Source: Pseudomonas putida
Lineage (GTDB): Bacteria; Pseudomonadota; Gammaproteobacteria; Pseudomonadales; Pseudomonadaceae
Length of the DNA: 64,000 nucleotides
Direction: 5' to 3'
Assembly: GCF_002906855.1 (NCBI RefSeq)
Contig: NZ_MINI01000028.1
Location: forward strand, 1,240,001 to 1,304,000
The first letter of the stretch is position 1. Each line of letters starts with the position of its first letter. Shown here piece by piece: positions 44,639 through 58,600 of this stretch. Below the pieces are notes generated by a model. It saw nothing but the letters and a program-made list of their open reading frames with translations, was not told where the DNA came from and did no database searches. The position numbers were made by a program, and so were the translations under genes.

Positions 44639-45052
44639 TTTACCTGTCTAAGGTCGTGAGGGGGCACGCGGCGCTTGTGGCGCCGCGAGTACTGCCAAAG
44701 TTCAACTATCAGAATGAGAGGGGGATTAACTGATTGCCTTCGTGGGGGCTGTTTCCAGTAGTTAATCGCCTTGCCGTTGCTGGCGAGGTGAATCTTATGC
44801 CTGGGCAACTAAGGGAAACAGATGGCGTTTTGATAAAGTTTTTTTGCCTTTTTCCAGAATCTGTAACAATCCCCCGGCAGGCGCTATCTCATTTTTCCCT
44901 GGCCGGGCCGGCGGCTGCGGGCTAGAGCCTTCCGCGCTATTCGCATGAAGATTTTCCCGTCGCGCTACTACCATCGTCGTATGGTTTTTCCCGCTCTGGT
45001 ACAGTTACAAACGATTCCATACAAAAACAACTATTACACCGAGGTAACACAG
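44639..45052. other. 414-bp intergenic region before acsA
   Basis: The first part serves the DUF2790 gene and the second part acsA. I see AT-rich stretches around 44835-44880 and the A-rich motif described separately, but no gene. ORFs here lack ribosome binding sites and conserved sequence. Confidence 0.5.
45023..45030 (+). promoter_or_regulatory. A-rich Crc/Hfq-type motif before acsA
   Basis: AAAAACAA matches AANAANAA and lies 22 bp before the acsA start, just ahead of the GAGGTAA ribosome binding site. As I recall acsA belongs to the Crc regulon of P. putida; binding here is inferred. Confidence 0.55.
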
Positions 45053-47014
<1,962 letters not shown>

Positions 47015-47040
47015 TAAGCCCGATTTGACGATAACGCAAA

Positions 47041-47068
47041 CCCCGCCAGGGCAACCGGCGGGGTTTTT
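47041..47068 (+). terminator. Intrinsic terminator after acsA
   Basis: CCCCGCC pairs with GGCGGGG (47057-47063) around a 9-nt loop and is followed by TTTTT. Confidence 0.9.
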
Positions 47069-47504
47069 GCTTTACTGTTACCCGACAATCATCGGTAACT
47101 CTTCTGTCACCGATTTCGCACAGGATCGGGGCGCACGGAAACAGATCCGTGCCATTTCGGTGCGGTTGCGTGACCGTTCTCAACAAGGTGAAACGCTGCA
47201 CTTGCCGTATTGCAAGGGTTTGCCAATAATAGGCCCGGTAATTGCTTGGCTTACAGGTTATTTCTCTCGAGCTCTTGCATGTTTTGCAAAAGCTGTCAAC
47301 ATCGCCCGCCGCGATTTCAAGCGCTTCTGTAAGTAGTTGTCGCTTTGAAGAAATATCGACTACCGGGCTGTCGTTAAAATGCCACTCACTCGCTCGTGGT
47401 CTGCGACCTTGGTCGAACCCTGCGCGGCTCGCGTTGTACCCATTCGCATATCGGGCAGTTGTTACCCCCTGCCTCGTATTGCCCCGTACCGATGGAGTTA
47501 CCTG
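47069..47504. other. 436-bp leader region of the aot operon
   Basis: No gene is visible. The region is less GC-rich than the coding DNA and should carry the aotJ promoter. An ArgR half-site match lies at 47338-47353, and a weaker TGTCG-starting copy at 47369. Confidence 0.6.
47338..47353 (+). promoter_or_regulatory. ArgR-type half-site upstream of aotJ
   Basis: TGTCGC, eight bases, then AA exactly matches the half-site pattern I recall for P. aeruginosa ArgR (TGTCGC-N8-AA). It lies about 150 bp before the aotJ start. ArgR is encoded in the same cluster, so direct control is likely. Confidence 0.6.
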
Positions 47505-48290
47505 ATGAAGAAGCTCGCACTGCTTGGCGCCCTGGCGCTTTCCGTGTTTTCCCTGGTATCGCAGGCCGATGAAAAACCGTTGAAGATCGGCATCGAGGCC
47601 GCCTACCCACCGTTCGCCTTCAAGCAGCCGGACGGCAGCATCGCCGGTTTCGACTACGACATCGGCAACGCCCTGTGTGAAGAGATGAAGGCCAAGTGCA
47701 CCTGGGTCGAGCAAGAGTTCGACGGCCTGATCCCGGCGCTCAAAGTGCGCAAGATCGACGCCATCCTTTCGTCCATGTCGATCACCGATGATCGCAAGAA
47801 GTCGGTCGACTTCACCAAGCGCTACTACCTGACCCCAGCGCGCCTGGTCATGAAGGACGGCACCACCGTCAGCGACAGCCTCGACGAACTCAAGGGCAAG
47901 AAGATCGGCGTGCAGCGCGGCTCGATCCACGACCGCTTCGCCAAGGAAGTGCTGGCTCCGAAGGGCGCTACCGTCGTTCCATACGGCACCCAGAACGAAA
48001 TCTACCTCGACGTTGCCGCCGGCCGCCTGGACGGTACCGTGGCCGATGCCACCCTGCTCGAAGACGGCTTCCTGAAAACCGACGCCGGCAAGGGCTTTGC
48101 TTTCGTCGGCCCATCGTTCACCGACGTGAAGTACTTCGGTGACGGCGTCGGTATCGCCGTGCGCAAGGGCGACGACGCCAACCGCGAGCGCATAAACAAG
48201 GCCATCGATGCCATCCGCGCCAACGGCAAGTACAAAGAAATCGAGAAGAAGTACTTCAACTTCGACATCTACGGTCCAGACTCGAACTAA
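47505..48290 (+). CDS. aotJ: Arginine/ornithine ABC transporter, periplasmic binding protein
   Basis: AotJ captures basic amino acids in the periplasm. The protein has 261 residues with a signal peptide ending near residue 21 ([10 protein letters not shown]). Family features are [33 protein letters not shown] (signature), [18 protein letters not shown] and [11 protein letters not shown]. Two cysteines near the signature may bridge. The ATG at 47505 is preceded by TGGAGTTA. It is the first gene of aotJQMP-argR. A strong hairpin follows it, which would keep the binding protein in excess over the membrane parts. Confidence 0.95.
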   Translation: MKKLALLGALALSVFSLVSQADEKPLKIGIEAAYPPFAFKQPDGSIAGFDYDIGNALCEEMKAKCTWVEQEFDGLIPALKVRKIDAILSSMSITDDRKKSVDFTKRYYLTPARLVMKDGTTVSDSLDELKGKKIGVQRGSIHDRFAKEVLAPKGATVVPYGTQNEIYLDVAAGRLDGTVADATLLEDGFLKTDAGKGFAFVGPSFTDVKYFGDGVGIAVRKGDDANRERINKAIDAIRANGKYKEIEKKYFNFDIYGPDSN

Positions 48291-48311
48291 GACGTCGGGT
48301 TTCACCTGTGT

Positions 48312-48353
48312 AATGGTGCAAACAGCAGAGGCTCTGAGGTTTGCACCATTTTT
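48312..48353 (+). terminator. Partial terminator between aotJ and aotQ
   Basis: AATGGTGCAAAC pairs with GTTTGCACCATT around an inner stem CAGAG/CTCTG, followed by a short T-run (to 48353). It lies 22 bp after the aotJ stop and within the same operon, so it likely gives graded expression rather than full stop. Confidence 0.85.
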
Positions 48354-48381
48354 CATTCCCAAGCCCTGAGGAATCCCAATC

Positions 48382-49071
48382 ATGTTGAAAGGCTATGGGG
48401 CAGTCATCCTCGACGGGGCGTGGCTGACGCTACAGCTCGCCCTGTCGTCGATGGCCCTGGCCATCGTCCTAGGCCTGATCGGCGTGGCGCTGCGTTTGTC
48501 GCCGGTGCGCTGGCTGGCCTGGCTGGGGGATCTGTATTCCACGGTGATCCGTGGCATCCCCGACCTGGTCCTGATCCTGCTGATCTTCTACGGCGGCCAG
48601 GACATCATCAACCGGGTGGCGCCGCTGCTCGGCTATGACGACTACATCGACCTGAATCCGCTGGTAGCCGGTATCGGCACGCTGGGCTTCATTTTCGGTG
48701 CGTACCTGTCGGAAACCTTCCGTGGTGCGTTCCTCGGTATCCCCAAGGGCCAGGCCGAAGCCGGCGTGGCCTATGGCATGAGCGCGCGCCAGGTGTTCTT
48801 CCGCATCCAGGTGCCGCAGATGATCCGCCTTGCCATCCCGGGCTTCACCAACAACTGGCTGGTGTTGACCAAGGCCACGGCGCTGATTTCGGTGGTCGGC
48901 CTGCAGGACATGATGTTCAAGGCCAAGCAGGCGGCCGACGCCACCCGCGAGCCTTTCACCTTCTTCCTGGCCGTGGCCGCGCTGTACCTGGTGATCACCA
49001 GTATTTCGCTGCTGGCGCTGAAGTATCTGGAGCGCCGCTACTCGGTAGGCGTCAAGGTGGCTGAACTATGA
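48382..49071 (+). CDS. aotQ: Arginine/ornithine ABC transporter permease AotQ
   Basis: This HisQ-type inner-membrane permease has 229 residues. Helices start near residue 10 (LDGAWLTLQLALSSMALAIVLGLIGV), with STVIRGIPDLVLILLIFYGG and the EAA loop GQAEAGVAYGMSARQVFFRIQVPQ. The ATG at 48382 follows CTGAGGAATC. It overlaps aotM by 4 bp (ATGA). Confidence 0.95.
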   Translation: MLKGYGAVILDGAWLTLQLALSSMALAIVLGLIGVALRLSPVRWLAWLGDLYSTVIRGIPDLVLILLIFYGGQDIINRVAPLLGYDDYIDLNPLVAGIGTLGFIFGAYLSETFRGAFLGIPKGQAEAGVAYGMSARQVFFRIQVPQMIRLAIPGFTNNWLVLTKATALISVVGLQDMMFKAKQAADATREPFTFFLAVAALYLVITSISLLALKYLERRYSVGVKVAEL

Positions 49072-49766
49072 TTTTCGACTACAACGTCGTCTGGGAAGCC
49101 ATGCCGCTGTACCTCGGCGGCCTGCTGACCACCCTCAAGCTGCTGGCGCTGTCGCTGCTGTTCGGCCTGCTGGCGGCGATTCCGCTGGGCCTGATGCGCG
49201 TCTCCAAGCAGCCGCTGGTGAACATGGGCGCCTGGCTGTACACCTACGTGATCCGCGGCACGCCGATGCTGGTGCAGTTGTTCCTGATCTACTACGGCCT
49301 GGCCCAGTTCGAGGCGGTACGCGAGAGCATCTTCTGGCCGTGGCTGTCCAGCGCGACCTTCTGCGCCTGCCTGGCCTTCGCCATCAACACCAGCGCCTAC
49401 ACCGCAGAAATCATCGCCGGCAGCCTCAAGGCCACGCCCCATGGCGAGATCGAGGCGGCCAAGGCCATGGGCATGTCGCGCATGAAGATGTACCGACGCA
49501 TCCTGCTGCCATCGGCCCTGCGCCGGGCGCTGCCGCAGTACAGCAACGAAGTCATCATGATGCTGCAGACCACCAGCCTGGCGTCGATCGTCACCCTGAT
49601 CGACATCACCGGTGCCGCACGCACGGTCAATGCCCAGTATTACCTGCCTTTCGAGGCCTACATCACGGCGGGCGTGTTCTACCTGTGCCTGACCTTCATC
49701 CTCGTGCGCCTGTTCAAGATGGCCGAACGCCGCTGGCTCGGCTACCTGGCGCCGCGCAAGCACTGA
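49068..49766 (+). CDS. aotM: Arginine/ornithine ABC transporter permease AotM
   Basis: This HisM-type permease has 232 residues. It shows YVIRGTPMLVQLFLIYYGLAQ and the EAA loop GEIEAAKAMGMSRMKMYRRI, and forms the membrane channel with AotQ. Its ATG overlaps the aotQ stop. In P. aeruginosa, aotO follows here, but in this window the ATPase gene comes next, so aotO is missing. Confidence 0.95.
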   Translation: MIFDYNVVWEAMPLYLGGLLTTLKLLALSLLFGLLAAIPLGLMRVSKQPLVNMGAWLYTYVIRGTPMLVQLFLIYYGLAQFEAVRESIFWPWLSSATFCACLAFAINTSAYTAEIIAGSLKATPHGEIEAAKAMGMSRMKMYRRILLPSALRRALPQYSNEVIMMLQTTSLASIVTLIDITGAARTVNAQYYLPFEAYITAGVFYLCLTFILVRLFKMAERRWLGYLAPRKH

Positions 49767-49788
49767 ACGCTCTGTGAGAACCGACAGC

Positions 49789-50553
49789 ATGTACAAACTC
49801 GAAGTCCAAGACCTGCACAAGCGCTATGGCAGCCATGAAGTGCTCAAGGGCGTGTCCCTGGCGGCCAAGGCAGGCGACGTGATCAGCATCATCGGCTCAA
49901 GCGGTTCGGGCAAGTCGACCTTCCTGCGCTGCATCAACCTGCTCGAGCAACCCCATGCAGGCAAGATCCTGCTCAACAACGAAGAGCTCAAGCTGGTACC
50001 GGGCAAGGATGGCGCACTCAAGGCCTCCGACCCGCGTCAGCTGCAGCGCATGCGCTCGCGCCTGTCGATGGTGTTCCAGCATTTCAACCTGTGGTCGCAC
50101 ATGACTGCGCTGGAGAACATCATCGAAGCTCCGGTGCATGTGCTGGGGATGAACAAGAAGGAAGCCCTGGAGAAGGCCGAGCACTACCTGGCCAAGGTTG
50201 GTGTGGCGCACCGCAAGGATGCTTTCCCAGGCCACATGTCCGGTGGCGAGCAACAACGTGTGGCAATTGCCCGGGCCCTGGCCATGGAGCCAGAGGTTAT
50301 GCTCTTCGACGAACCGACTTCGGCGCTCGACCCCGAGCTGGTAGGGGATGTGCTCAAGGTCATGCAGGCCCTGGCCCAGGAAGGCCGCACCATGGTGGTG
50401 GTGACTCACGAAATGGGCTTTGCCCGCGAAGTGTCGAACCAGCTGGTGTTCCTGCACAAAGGCCTGGTCGAAGAAACCGGCTGCCCGCGTGAAGTGCTGG
50501 CCAATCCGCAATCGGAGCGGCTCAAGCAGTTCCTCTCCGGCAGCTTGAAGTAA
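49789..50553 (+). CDS. aotP: Arginine/ornithine ABC transporter ATPase AotP
   Basis: This ATPase of the HisP type has 254 residues. Walker A is GSSGSGKST, the signature is [17 protein letters not shown], and Walker B is [18 protein letters not shown] with the switch His in [11 protein letters not shown]. The ATG at 49789 ([14 protein letters not shown]) is preferred over a GTG five codons earlier. It is 22 bp after aotM and 100 bp before argR. Confidence 0.95.
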   Translation: MYKLEVQDLHKRYGSHEVLKGVSLAAKAGDVISIIGSSGSGKSTFLRCINLLEQPHAGKILLNNEELKLVPGKDGALKASDPRQLQRMRSRLSMVFQHFNLWSHMTALENIIEAPVHVLGMNKKEALEKAEHYLAKVGVAHRKDAFPGHMSGGEQQRVAIARALAMEPEVMLFDEPTSALDPELVGDVLKVMQALAQEGRTMVVVTHEMGFAREVSNQLVFLHKGLVEETGCPREVLANPQSERLKQFLSGSLK

Positions 50554-50653
50554 AACGCTGCACCTTTGCACCAGAATAGGGCATGCTGCGCAGCGAGCGC
50601 AGCCTGACCCGGCGCCACAGACTCGAACGAACCCAGGTTTCGGACCGTACCCT

Positions 50654-51634
50654 ATGACCACCCAGCGAATCGGTTTTCTCATCTGGCCAAGCACCAAGCC
50701 TTTGACCCTGGCGCTGGCGGAGGAAGTGTTGCGGGTGGCCCAGCGGGTGCATCCGGAAGTGGTCTACGAGATCGTCTTCCTCCAGGTAGAGCCTGCCGAG
50801 GAGGGCGCCTGGCGCCTGCCGGGCGAGCCGTGGAACGGGCGCCTGGAAGGTTGCCACAAGCTTTTCCTGCTGGCTGACGATCTGCCCCAGGCGGTGGGCT
50901 CGGCGCTTTCGACGGCGCTCAAGCAACTGGCGCGCAGTGGTTGCATGATCGGTGGCCTGTCCGCCGGGGTGTACCCGCTGGCCATGCTCGGGCTGCTCGA
51001 CGGTTATCGAGCTGCGGTGCATTGGCGCTGGCAGGACGACTTTGCCGAGCGCTTCCCCAAGGTGATTGCCACCAGCCACTTGTTCGACTGGGATCGTGAC
51101 CGCCTGACCGCCTGTGGTGGCATGGCCGTTACCGACCTGCTGCTGGCGGTGCTGGCCCGCGATCATGGGGCGGAGCTTGCCGGGGCGGTGTCCGAGGAGC
51201 TGGTGGTCGAGCGCATCCGCGAAGGAGGCGAGCGCCAGCGCATTCCGTTGCAGAACCGCCTTGGCTCAAGTCATCCGAAGCTGACCCAGGCTGTGCTGTT
51301 GATGGAAGCCAACATCGAAGAGCCGCTGACCACCGACGAAATCGCCCAGCATGTCTGCGTATCGCGCCGCCAGCTGGAGCGGATCTTCAAGCAGTACCTT
51401 AACCGCGTGCCGAGCCAGTATTACCTGGAGCTGCGGCTGAACAAGGCGCGGCAGATGCTGATGCAGACCAGCAAGTCGATCATCCAGATCGGCTTGTCCT
51501 GTGGCTTCTCCTCGGGGCCGCATTTCTCCAGCGCCTATCGCAACTTCTTCGGCGCCACGCCGCGGGAAGACCGCAACCAGCGGCGCAGCAGCAGCCCGTT
51601 CGAACTGAGCTCGGCGCCCGCCGAAAAAGGCTGA
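50654..51634 (+). CDS. argR: Arginine-responsive regulator ArgR (AraC family)
   Basis: This 326-residue regulator has an N-terminal DJ-1/PfpI-like domain (about residues 5-180: RIGFLIWPSTKPLTLALAEE, SGCMIGGLSAGVYPLAMLGLL) and a C-terminal AraC HTH (TTDEIAQHVCVSRRQLERIFKQ, IQIGLSCGFSSGPHFSSAYRN). In Pseudomonas ArgR activates aot and aru operons and represses biosynthesis genes. The ATG is at 50654. It lies at the end of the aot operon and just before the aru operon. Half-site matches lie ahead of both. Confidence 0.95.
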   Translation: MTTQRIGFLIWPSTKPLTLALAEEVLRVAQRVHPEVVYEIVFLQVEPAEEGAWRLPGEPWNGRLEGCHKLFLLADDLPQAVGSALSTALKQLARSGCMIGGLSAGVYPLAMLGLLDGYRAAVHWRWQDDFAERFPKVIATSHLFDWDRDRLTACGGMAVTDLLLAVLARDHGAELAGAVSEELVVERIREGGERQRIPLQNRLGSSHPKLTQAVLLMEANIEEPLTTDEIAQHVCVSRRQLERIFKQYLNRVPSQYYLELRLNKARQMLMQTSKSIIQIGLSCGFSSGPHFSSAYRNFFGATPREDRNQRRSSSPFELSSAPAEKG

Positions 51635-51679
51635 GGTTTTTGTGGGGGCTGGGGTGTATGCCTTGGGTCTGGCAGTGGC

Positions 51680-51719
51680 GCTGAAATCGAGCGCCGCCCG
51701 CGCGGCGCTCGATTTCAGC
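51680..51719. terminator. Long perfect hairpin after argR
   Basis: GCTGAAATCGAGCGCCGC pairs perfectly (18 bp) with GCGGCGCTCGATTTCAGC around a 4-nt loop. It is followed by a CA-rich run (CACAACACAACAACAG), not a T-run. It is probably the end of the argR transcript, but it is unusually perfect. Confidence 0.7.
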
Positions 51720-51828
51720 CACAACACAACAACAGCGACGTGCACCTGCTGCTCCGCCCCGAATTGCCTGTGCACACCCGTTCACCCAGCCCCCTCTCTC
51801 CCGTACACTGCGCGATTGCGACAGTGTT

Positions 51829-53194
<1,366 letters not shown>

Positions 53195-53208
53195 TCGGCC
53201 TGCGGTCC

Positions 53209-53249
53209 GTTCACCGCCCCGGGCGCTTCGCGGCGCCGGGGCGGTGAAC
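53209..53249. terminator. Intercistronic hairpin between aruC and aruF
   Basis: GTTCACCGCCCCGG pairs perfectly with CCGGGGCGGTGAAC around a GC-rich inner part. It lies 14 bp after the aruC stop. There is no T-run. It may partly end or stabilise the aruC transcript. Confidence 0.6.
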
Positions 53250-53333
53250 CCCGAATTCCAGTGCGGGTGCTGATGTGCCCGCCGTTTTTCCGTGCCGTCC
53301 TGAATGGCCCCTTTTTTTCAAAGGAGTGACACC

Positions 53334-54353
53334 ATGCTGGTGATGCGCCCCGCGCAAATGGCTGATCTGAACGAAGTGCAGCGCATGGCTGCCGACAGCC
53401 CCGTTGGTGTCACCTCGCTGCCGGACGATGCCGCCCGCCTGGGCGACAAGATTGCCGCCTCGGAAACCTCTTTCGCGGCCGAAGTCAGTTTCAACGGTGA
53501 AGAGAGCTACTTCTTCGTGCTTGAGGACAGCGAGACCGGCCAGCTTGCTGGCTGCTCGGCCATCGTTGCCTCGGCCGGCTACTCCGAGCCGTTCTACAGC
53601 TTCCGCAACGAGACCTTCGTGCATGCCTCGCGCGAGCTGAAGATCCACAACAAGATTCATGTCCTGTCGCTGTGCCACGACCTCACCGGCAACAGCTTGC
53701 TGACCAGCTTCTATGTGCTGCCGGAACTGGTGAACAGCGGCTGGGCCGAGCTCAACTCCCGTGGCCGTCTGCTGTTCATGGCCTCGCACCCGGAGCGCTT
53801 CGCCGATTCGGTGGTCACCGAAATCGTCGGCTACAGCGACGAGCAGGGCGAATCGCCGTTCTGGGATGCCATCGGCCGTAACTTCTTCGACCTCAACTAC
53901 GCCCACGCCGAGCGCCTGTGCGGCCTGAAGAGCCGCACCTTCCTCGCCGAGCTGATGCCGCATTACCCGATCTACGTGCCACTGCTGCCTGATGAAGCGC
54001 AGGAAGCCATGGGCCAGGTGCACCCGCGGGCGCAGATCACCTTCGACATCCTCATGCGCGAAGGCTTCGAGACCGAGCATTACATCGACATCTTCGACGG
54101 TGGCCCGACCCTGCATGCGCGTACCTCGGGCATCCGTTCGATTGCCCAGAGCCGCGTGGTGCCGGTCAAGGTGGACGACACCCCGGTCAAGGGCGGGCGC
54201 CCGTACCTGGTGTGTAACGGCCAGTTGCAGGATTACCGCGCAGTGCTGCTGGAGCTGGACTGGGTGCCGGGCAAGCCGGTCAGCCTGAGCAGCCAGGCGG
54301 CCGAGGCCCTGGGGGTCGGCGAAGGTGCCAGCGTGCGCCTGGTCGCCGCCTGA
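53334..54353 (+). CDS. aruF: Arginine N-succinyltransferase subunit alpha
   Basis: AruF forms a heteromer with AruG and transfers succinyl from succinyl-CoA to arginine or ornithine, the first step of the pathway. The protein has 339 residues. It opens MLVMRPAQMADLNEVQRMA and has GVTSLPDDAARLGDKI, ELKIHNKIHVLSLCHDLTGNS and FLAELMPHYPIYVPLLPDEAQ. The ATG at 53334 follows AAGGAGTG. Clear likeness to AruG shows both arose by duplication. Confidence 0.95.
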   Translation: MLVMRPAQMADLNEVQRMAADSPVGVTSLPDDAARLGDKIAASETSFAAEVSFNGEESYFFVLEDSETGQLAGCSAIVASAGYSEPFYSFRNETFVHASRELKIHNKIHVLSLCHDLTGNSLLTSFYVLPELVNSGWAELNSRGRLLFMASHPERFADSVVTEIVGYSDEQGESPFWDAIGRNFFDLNYAHAERLCGLKSRTFLAELMPHYPIYVPLLPDEAQEAMGQVHPRAQITFDILMREGFETEHYIDIFDGGPTLHARTSGIRSIAQSRVVPVKVDDTPVKGGRPYLVCNGQLQDYRAVLLELDWVPGKPVSLSSQAAEALGVGEGASVRLVAA

Positions 54354-54419
54354 GCCGCGGCGCGCAAGCCGGAACAATGAGTTTCGCGGCAGGCACTGGC
54401 CACCGCACAAGGAGATAGC

Positions 54420-55448
54420 ATGATCGTTCGTCCTGTACGCAGCAGCGATTTACCCGCGCTGATCGAATTGGCCCGCAGCACCGGCACCACCGGGTTGACC
54501 ACCCTGCCGGCCAACGAGGAGCGCCTTGGCCACCGCGTCGGCTGGGCGGAAAAGAGCTTCCGCGGCGAAGCCGAGCGCGGCGACACTGATTACCTGTTCG
54601 TGCTGGAGAACGATGAAGGCCTGGTGGTCGGCATCAGCGCCATCGCCGGGGCAGTGGGCCTGCGTGAACCCTGGTACAACTACCGGGTCGGCCTGACCGT
54701 CAGCGCCTCCCAGGAGCTGAAGATCTACCGCGAAATCCCCACGCTGTTCCTGGCCAACGACCTGACCGGCAACTCCGAGCTGTGCTCGCTGTTCCTGCGC
54801 AGCGATTACCGCTCCGGGCTCAACGGCCGCCTGCTGTCGCGTGCACGCATGCTGTTCATTGCCGAGTTCCCTGAACTGTTCGGCAACAAAATCATCGCTG
54901 AAATGCGCGGCATGTCCGATGAGCAAGGCCGTTCACCGTTCTGGGAGAGCCTGGGCCGGCACTTCTTCAAGATGGAGTTCAGCCAGGCCGACTACCTTAC
55001 TGGCGTCGGCAACAAGTCCTTCATCGCCGAGCTGATGCCCAAATTCCCGCTGTACACCTGCTTCCTGTCCGAGGCTGCACGCAATGTCATCGGCCGTGTG
55101 CACACCGACACCGAGCCTGCGCTGGCGATGCTCAAGCAGGAAGGCTTCAGCTATCAGGGCTACGTCGACATCTTCGACGCCGGCCCGGCCATCGAATGCG
55201 AGACCTCGAAGATCCGCGCCGTGCGCGAGAGCGAGACCCTGGTGCTGGCCGTGGGCACGCCAGGTGATGACGCGACCCCTTACATCATCCACAACCGCAA
55301 GCGCGACGACTGCCGCATCACGGCAGCGCCGGCGCGCCTGGCCGCCGGTACTCTGGTGGTCGACCAGCAGACCGCCAAGCGCCTGCGCATGGGCGCCGGT
55401 GACAACGTACGCGCCGTGCCGCTGTCGGCAAGCCGGGAGGCCCAGTAA
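54420..55448 (+). CDS. aruG: Arginine N-succinyltransferase subunit beta
   Basis: This is the second subunit of the succinyltransferase, 342 residues. It starts MIVRPVRSSDLPALIELA and shares the family blocks GTTGLTTLPANEERLGHRVG, ELKIYREIPTLFLANDLTGN and FIAELMPKFPLYTCFLSEAA with AruF. The ATG at 54420 has AAGGAGAT upstream. The stop abuts the ATG of aruD with no gap, so translation is coupled. Confidence 0.95.
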   Translation: MIVRPVRSSDLPALIELARSTGTTGLTTLPANEERLGHRVGWAEKSFRGEAERGDTDYLFVLENDEGLVVGISAIAGAVGLREPWYNYRVGLTVSASQELKIYREIPTLFLANDLTGNSELCSLFLRSDYRSGLNGRLLSRARMLFIAEFPELFGNKIIAEMRGMSDEQGRSPFWESLGRHFFKMEFSQADYLTGVGNKSFIAELMPKFPLYTCFLSEAARNVIGRVHTDTEPALAMLKQEGFSYQGYVDIFDAGPAIECETSKIRAVRESETLVLAVGTPGDDATPYIIHNRKRDDCRITAAPARLAAGTLVVDQQTAKRLRMGAGDNVRAVPLSASREAQ

Positions 55449-56912
<1,464 letters not shown>

Positions 56913-56935
56913 CAACAGGTCACGGAGCCTAGCCG

Positions 56936-58285
56936 ATGAAATCCTATGAAGTGAATTTTGATGGCCTGGTGGGGCCTACCCACAATTACGGCGGCCTGTC
57001 CTACGGTAACGTGGCTTCACAGAGCAACAGCCAGCAAGGGTCCAACCCGCGGGAAGCGGCACGCCAGGGCCTGGCCAAGATGAAAGCGCTGGCCGACATG
57101 GGCTTCAAGCAGGGCGTGCTGGCACCGCAGGAGCGCCCAGACGTGGCCGCCCTGCGCCGCCTGGGGTTCGGCGGCAGCGATGCCGAGGTGATCCAGCGTG
57201 CCGCCAAGGAGGCCATGCCACTGCTGGTCGCCAGCTGCTCGGCCTCGAGCATGTGGGTGGCCAACGCCGCCACCGTCAGCCCGAGCGCCGACACCGCCGA
57301 TGGCCGTGTGCACTTCACCGCCGCCAACCTCAACTGCAAGTACCACCGCAGCATTGAGCACCCGACCACCAGCCGCGTGCTGGCGGCGATGTTCAACAAC
57401 GAGAAGCACTTTGCCCACCATGAAGCCCTGCCTGCCGTGGCACAGTTCGGCGACGAGGGCGCGGCCAACCACACGCGCTTCTGCCGCGAATACGGCGAGG
57501 CCGGGGTGGAGTTCTTCGTCTATGGCCGCAGTGCCTTCGACAGCCGCTACCCCGCACCGCAGAAGTACCCGGCGCGACAGACCCTGGAGGCCTCCCAGGC
57601 CGTGGCCAGGCTGCACGGCCTGAGCGATGACGGAGTGGTCTACGCTCAACAGAACCCGGCAGTGATTGACCAGGGTGTGTTCCACAACGACGTGATTTCG
57701 GTCGGTAACGGTGAAGTGCTGTTCTACCACGAGGACGCTTTCCTCGAGACCGACGCGGTGCTTGGCCAACTGCAGGCTAAACTGGCCAGCAAGGGTGGCA
57801 ACTTCCAGGCCATCCGTGTGCCACGTGCGGCGGTGACGGTAGAGGATGCAGTGCGCTCCTACCTGTTCAACAGCCAGCTGCTCAGCCGTGACGATGGCTC
57901 GATGCTGCTGGTAGTGCCGGAAGAGTGCCGCAACAACGAGCGGGTCTGGGCTTACCTGAGCCAGCTGACCGCCCAGGGCGGCGCGGTGAAAGAGGTCAAG
58001 GTGTTCGACCTCAAGCAGAGCATGCAGAACGGCGGTGGCCCGGCGTGCCTGCGTTTGCGCGTGGCATTGAAGGAGTCGGAACTGGCGGCGGTCAATCCAG
58101 GCGTTATCATGACCGCCCCGCTGTACGAGACCTTGGTGCAGTGGGTCGACAAGCACTACCGCGATCGCCTTGGCGAAGCCGACCTTGCCGACCCGCAGCT
58201 GCTGCTGGAGTGCCGTACCGCACTGGATGAATTGACCCAGATACTGAAGTTGGGCTCGGTGTACCCGTTCCAACGCCAACCTTGA
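56936..58285 (+). CDS. aruB: N-succinylarginine dihydrolase
   Basis: AruB (AstB) removes two ammonia and CO2 from succinylarginine to give succinylornithine. The protein has 449 residues. The N-terminus [20 protein letters not shown] is typical, and the catalytic Cys is C371 in [11 protein letters not shown]. The conserved H in [13 protein letters not shown] is near residue 245. The ATG at 56936 follows a purine-rich GGAGCC. It lies 23 bp after aruD. Confidence 0.95.
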   Translation: MKSYEVNFDGLVGPTHNYGGLSYGNVASQSNSQQGSNPREAARQGLAKMKALADMGFKQGVLAPQERPDVAALRRLGFGGSDAEVIQRAAKEAMPLLVASCSASSMWVANAATVSPSADTADGRVHFTAANLNCKYHRSIEHPTTSRVLAAMFNNEKHFAHHEALPAVAQFGDEGAANHTRFCREYGEAGVEFFVYGRSAFDSRYPAPQKYPARQTLEASQAVARLHGLSDDGVVYAQQNPAVIDQGVFHNDVISVGNGEVLFYHEDAFLETDAVLGQLQAKLASKGGNFQAIRVPRAAVTVEDAVRSYLFNSQLLSRDDGSMLLVVPEECRNNERVWAYLSQLTAQGGAVKEVKVFDLKQSMQNGGGPACLRLRVALKESELAAVNPGVIMTAPLYETLVQWVDKHYRDRLGEADLADPQLLLECRTALDELTQILKLGSVYPFQRQP

Positions 58286-58299
58286 AGAGAGAATTTGTA

Positions 58300-58590
58300 A
58301 TGACCGACGCCCTGCGCCTGATCCTCGAAGATGTAGACGGCACCCAGCTGGAAACCTCCTGCACCCGTTTTGCCATTGTCTGGCAAGGCAAGGAAGTGTG
58401 GGTTCAGCAGGACGGCCGTGGCCAGCTGCTGATCGGGGTGGATGTCGAGGAGGGCGATGCCGAATACGCCAACCTGCTGCTGCGCCCGATGGCCACCAAC
58501 CTGGTCAGCCTGCAGCTGGAAATGGAACCGGCGGAAGTCGGCGACGATGACGATCATGTCCATGGCCCCGACTGCGGCCACCATCACTAA
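58300..58590 (+). CDS. Small conserved protein with His-rich tail in the aru operon
   Basis: This 96-residue soluble protein starts [20 protein letters not shown]. Its C-terminus is acidic then His-rich ([15 protein letters not shown]), which looks like a metal-binding tail. The P. aeruginosa aru operon has a hypothetical gene (PA0900) in the same place between aruB and aruE. AruE is a zinc enzyme, so help with metal supply is a reasonable guess. No motif proves it. Confidence 0.85.
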   Translation: MTDALRLILEDVDGTQLETSCTRFAIVWQGKEVWVQQDGRGQLLIGVDVEEGDAEYANLLLRPMATNLVSLQLEMEPAEVGDDDDHVHGPDCGHHH

Positions 58591-58600
58591 GGAAGCGCCT

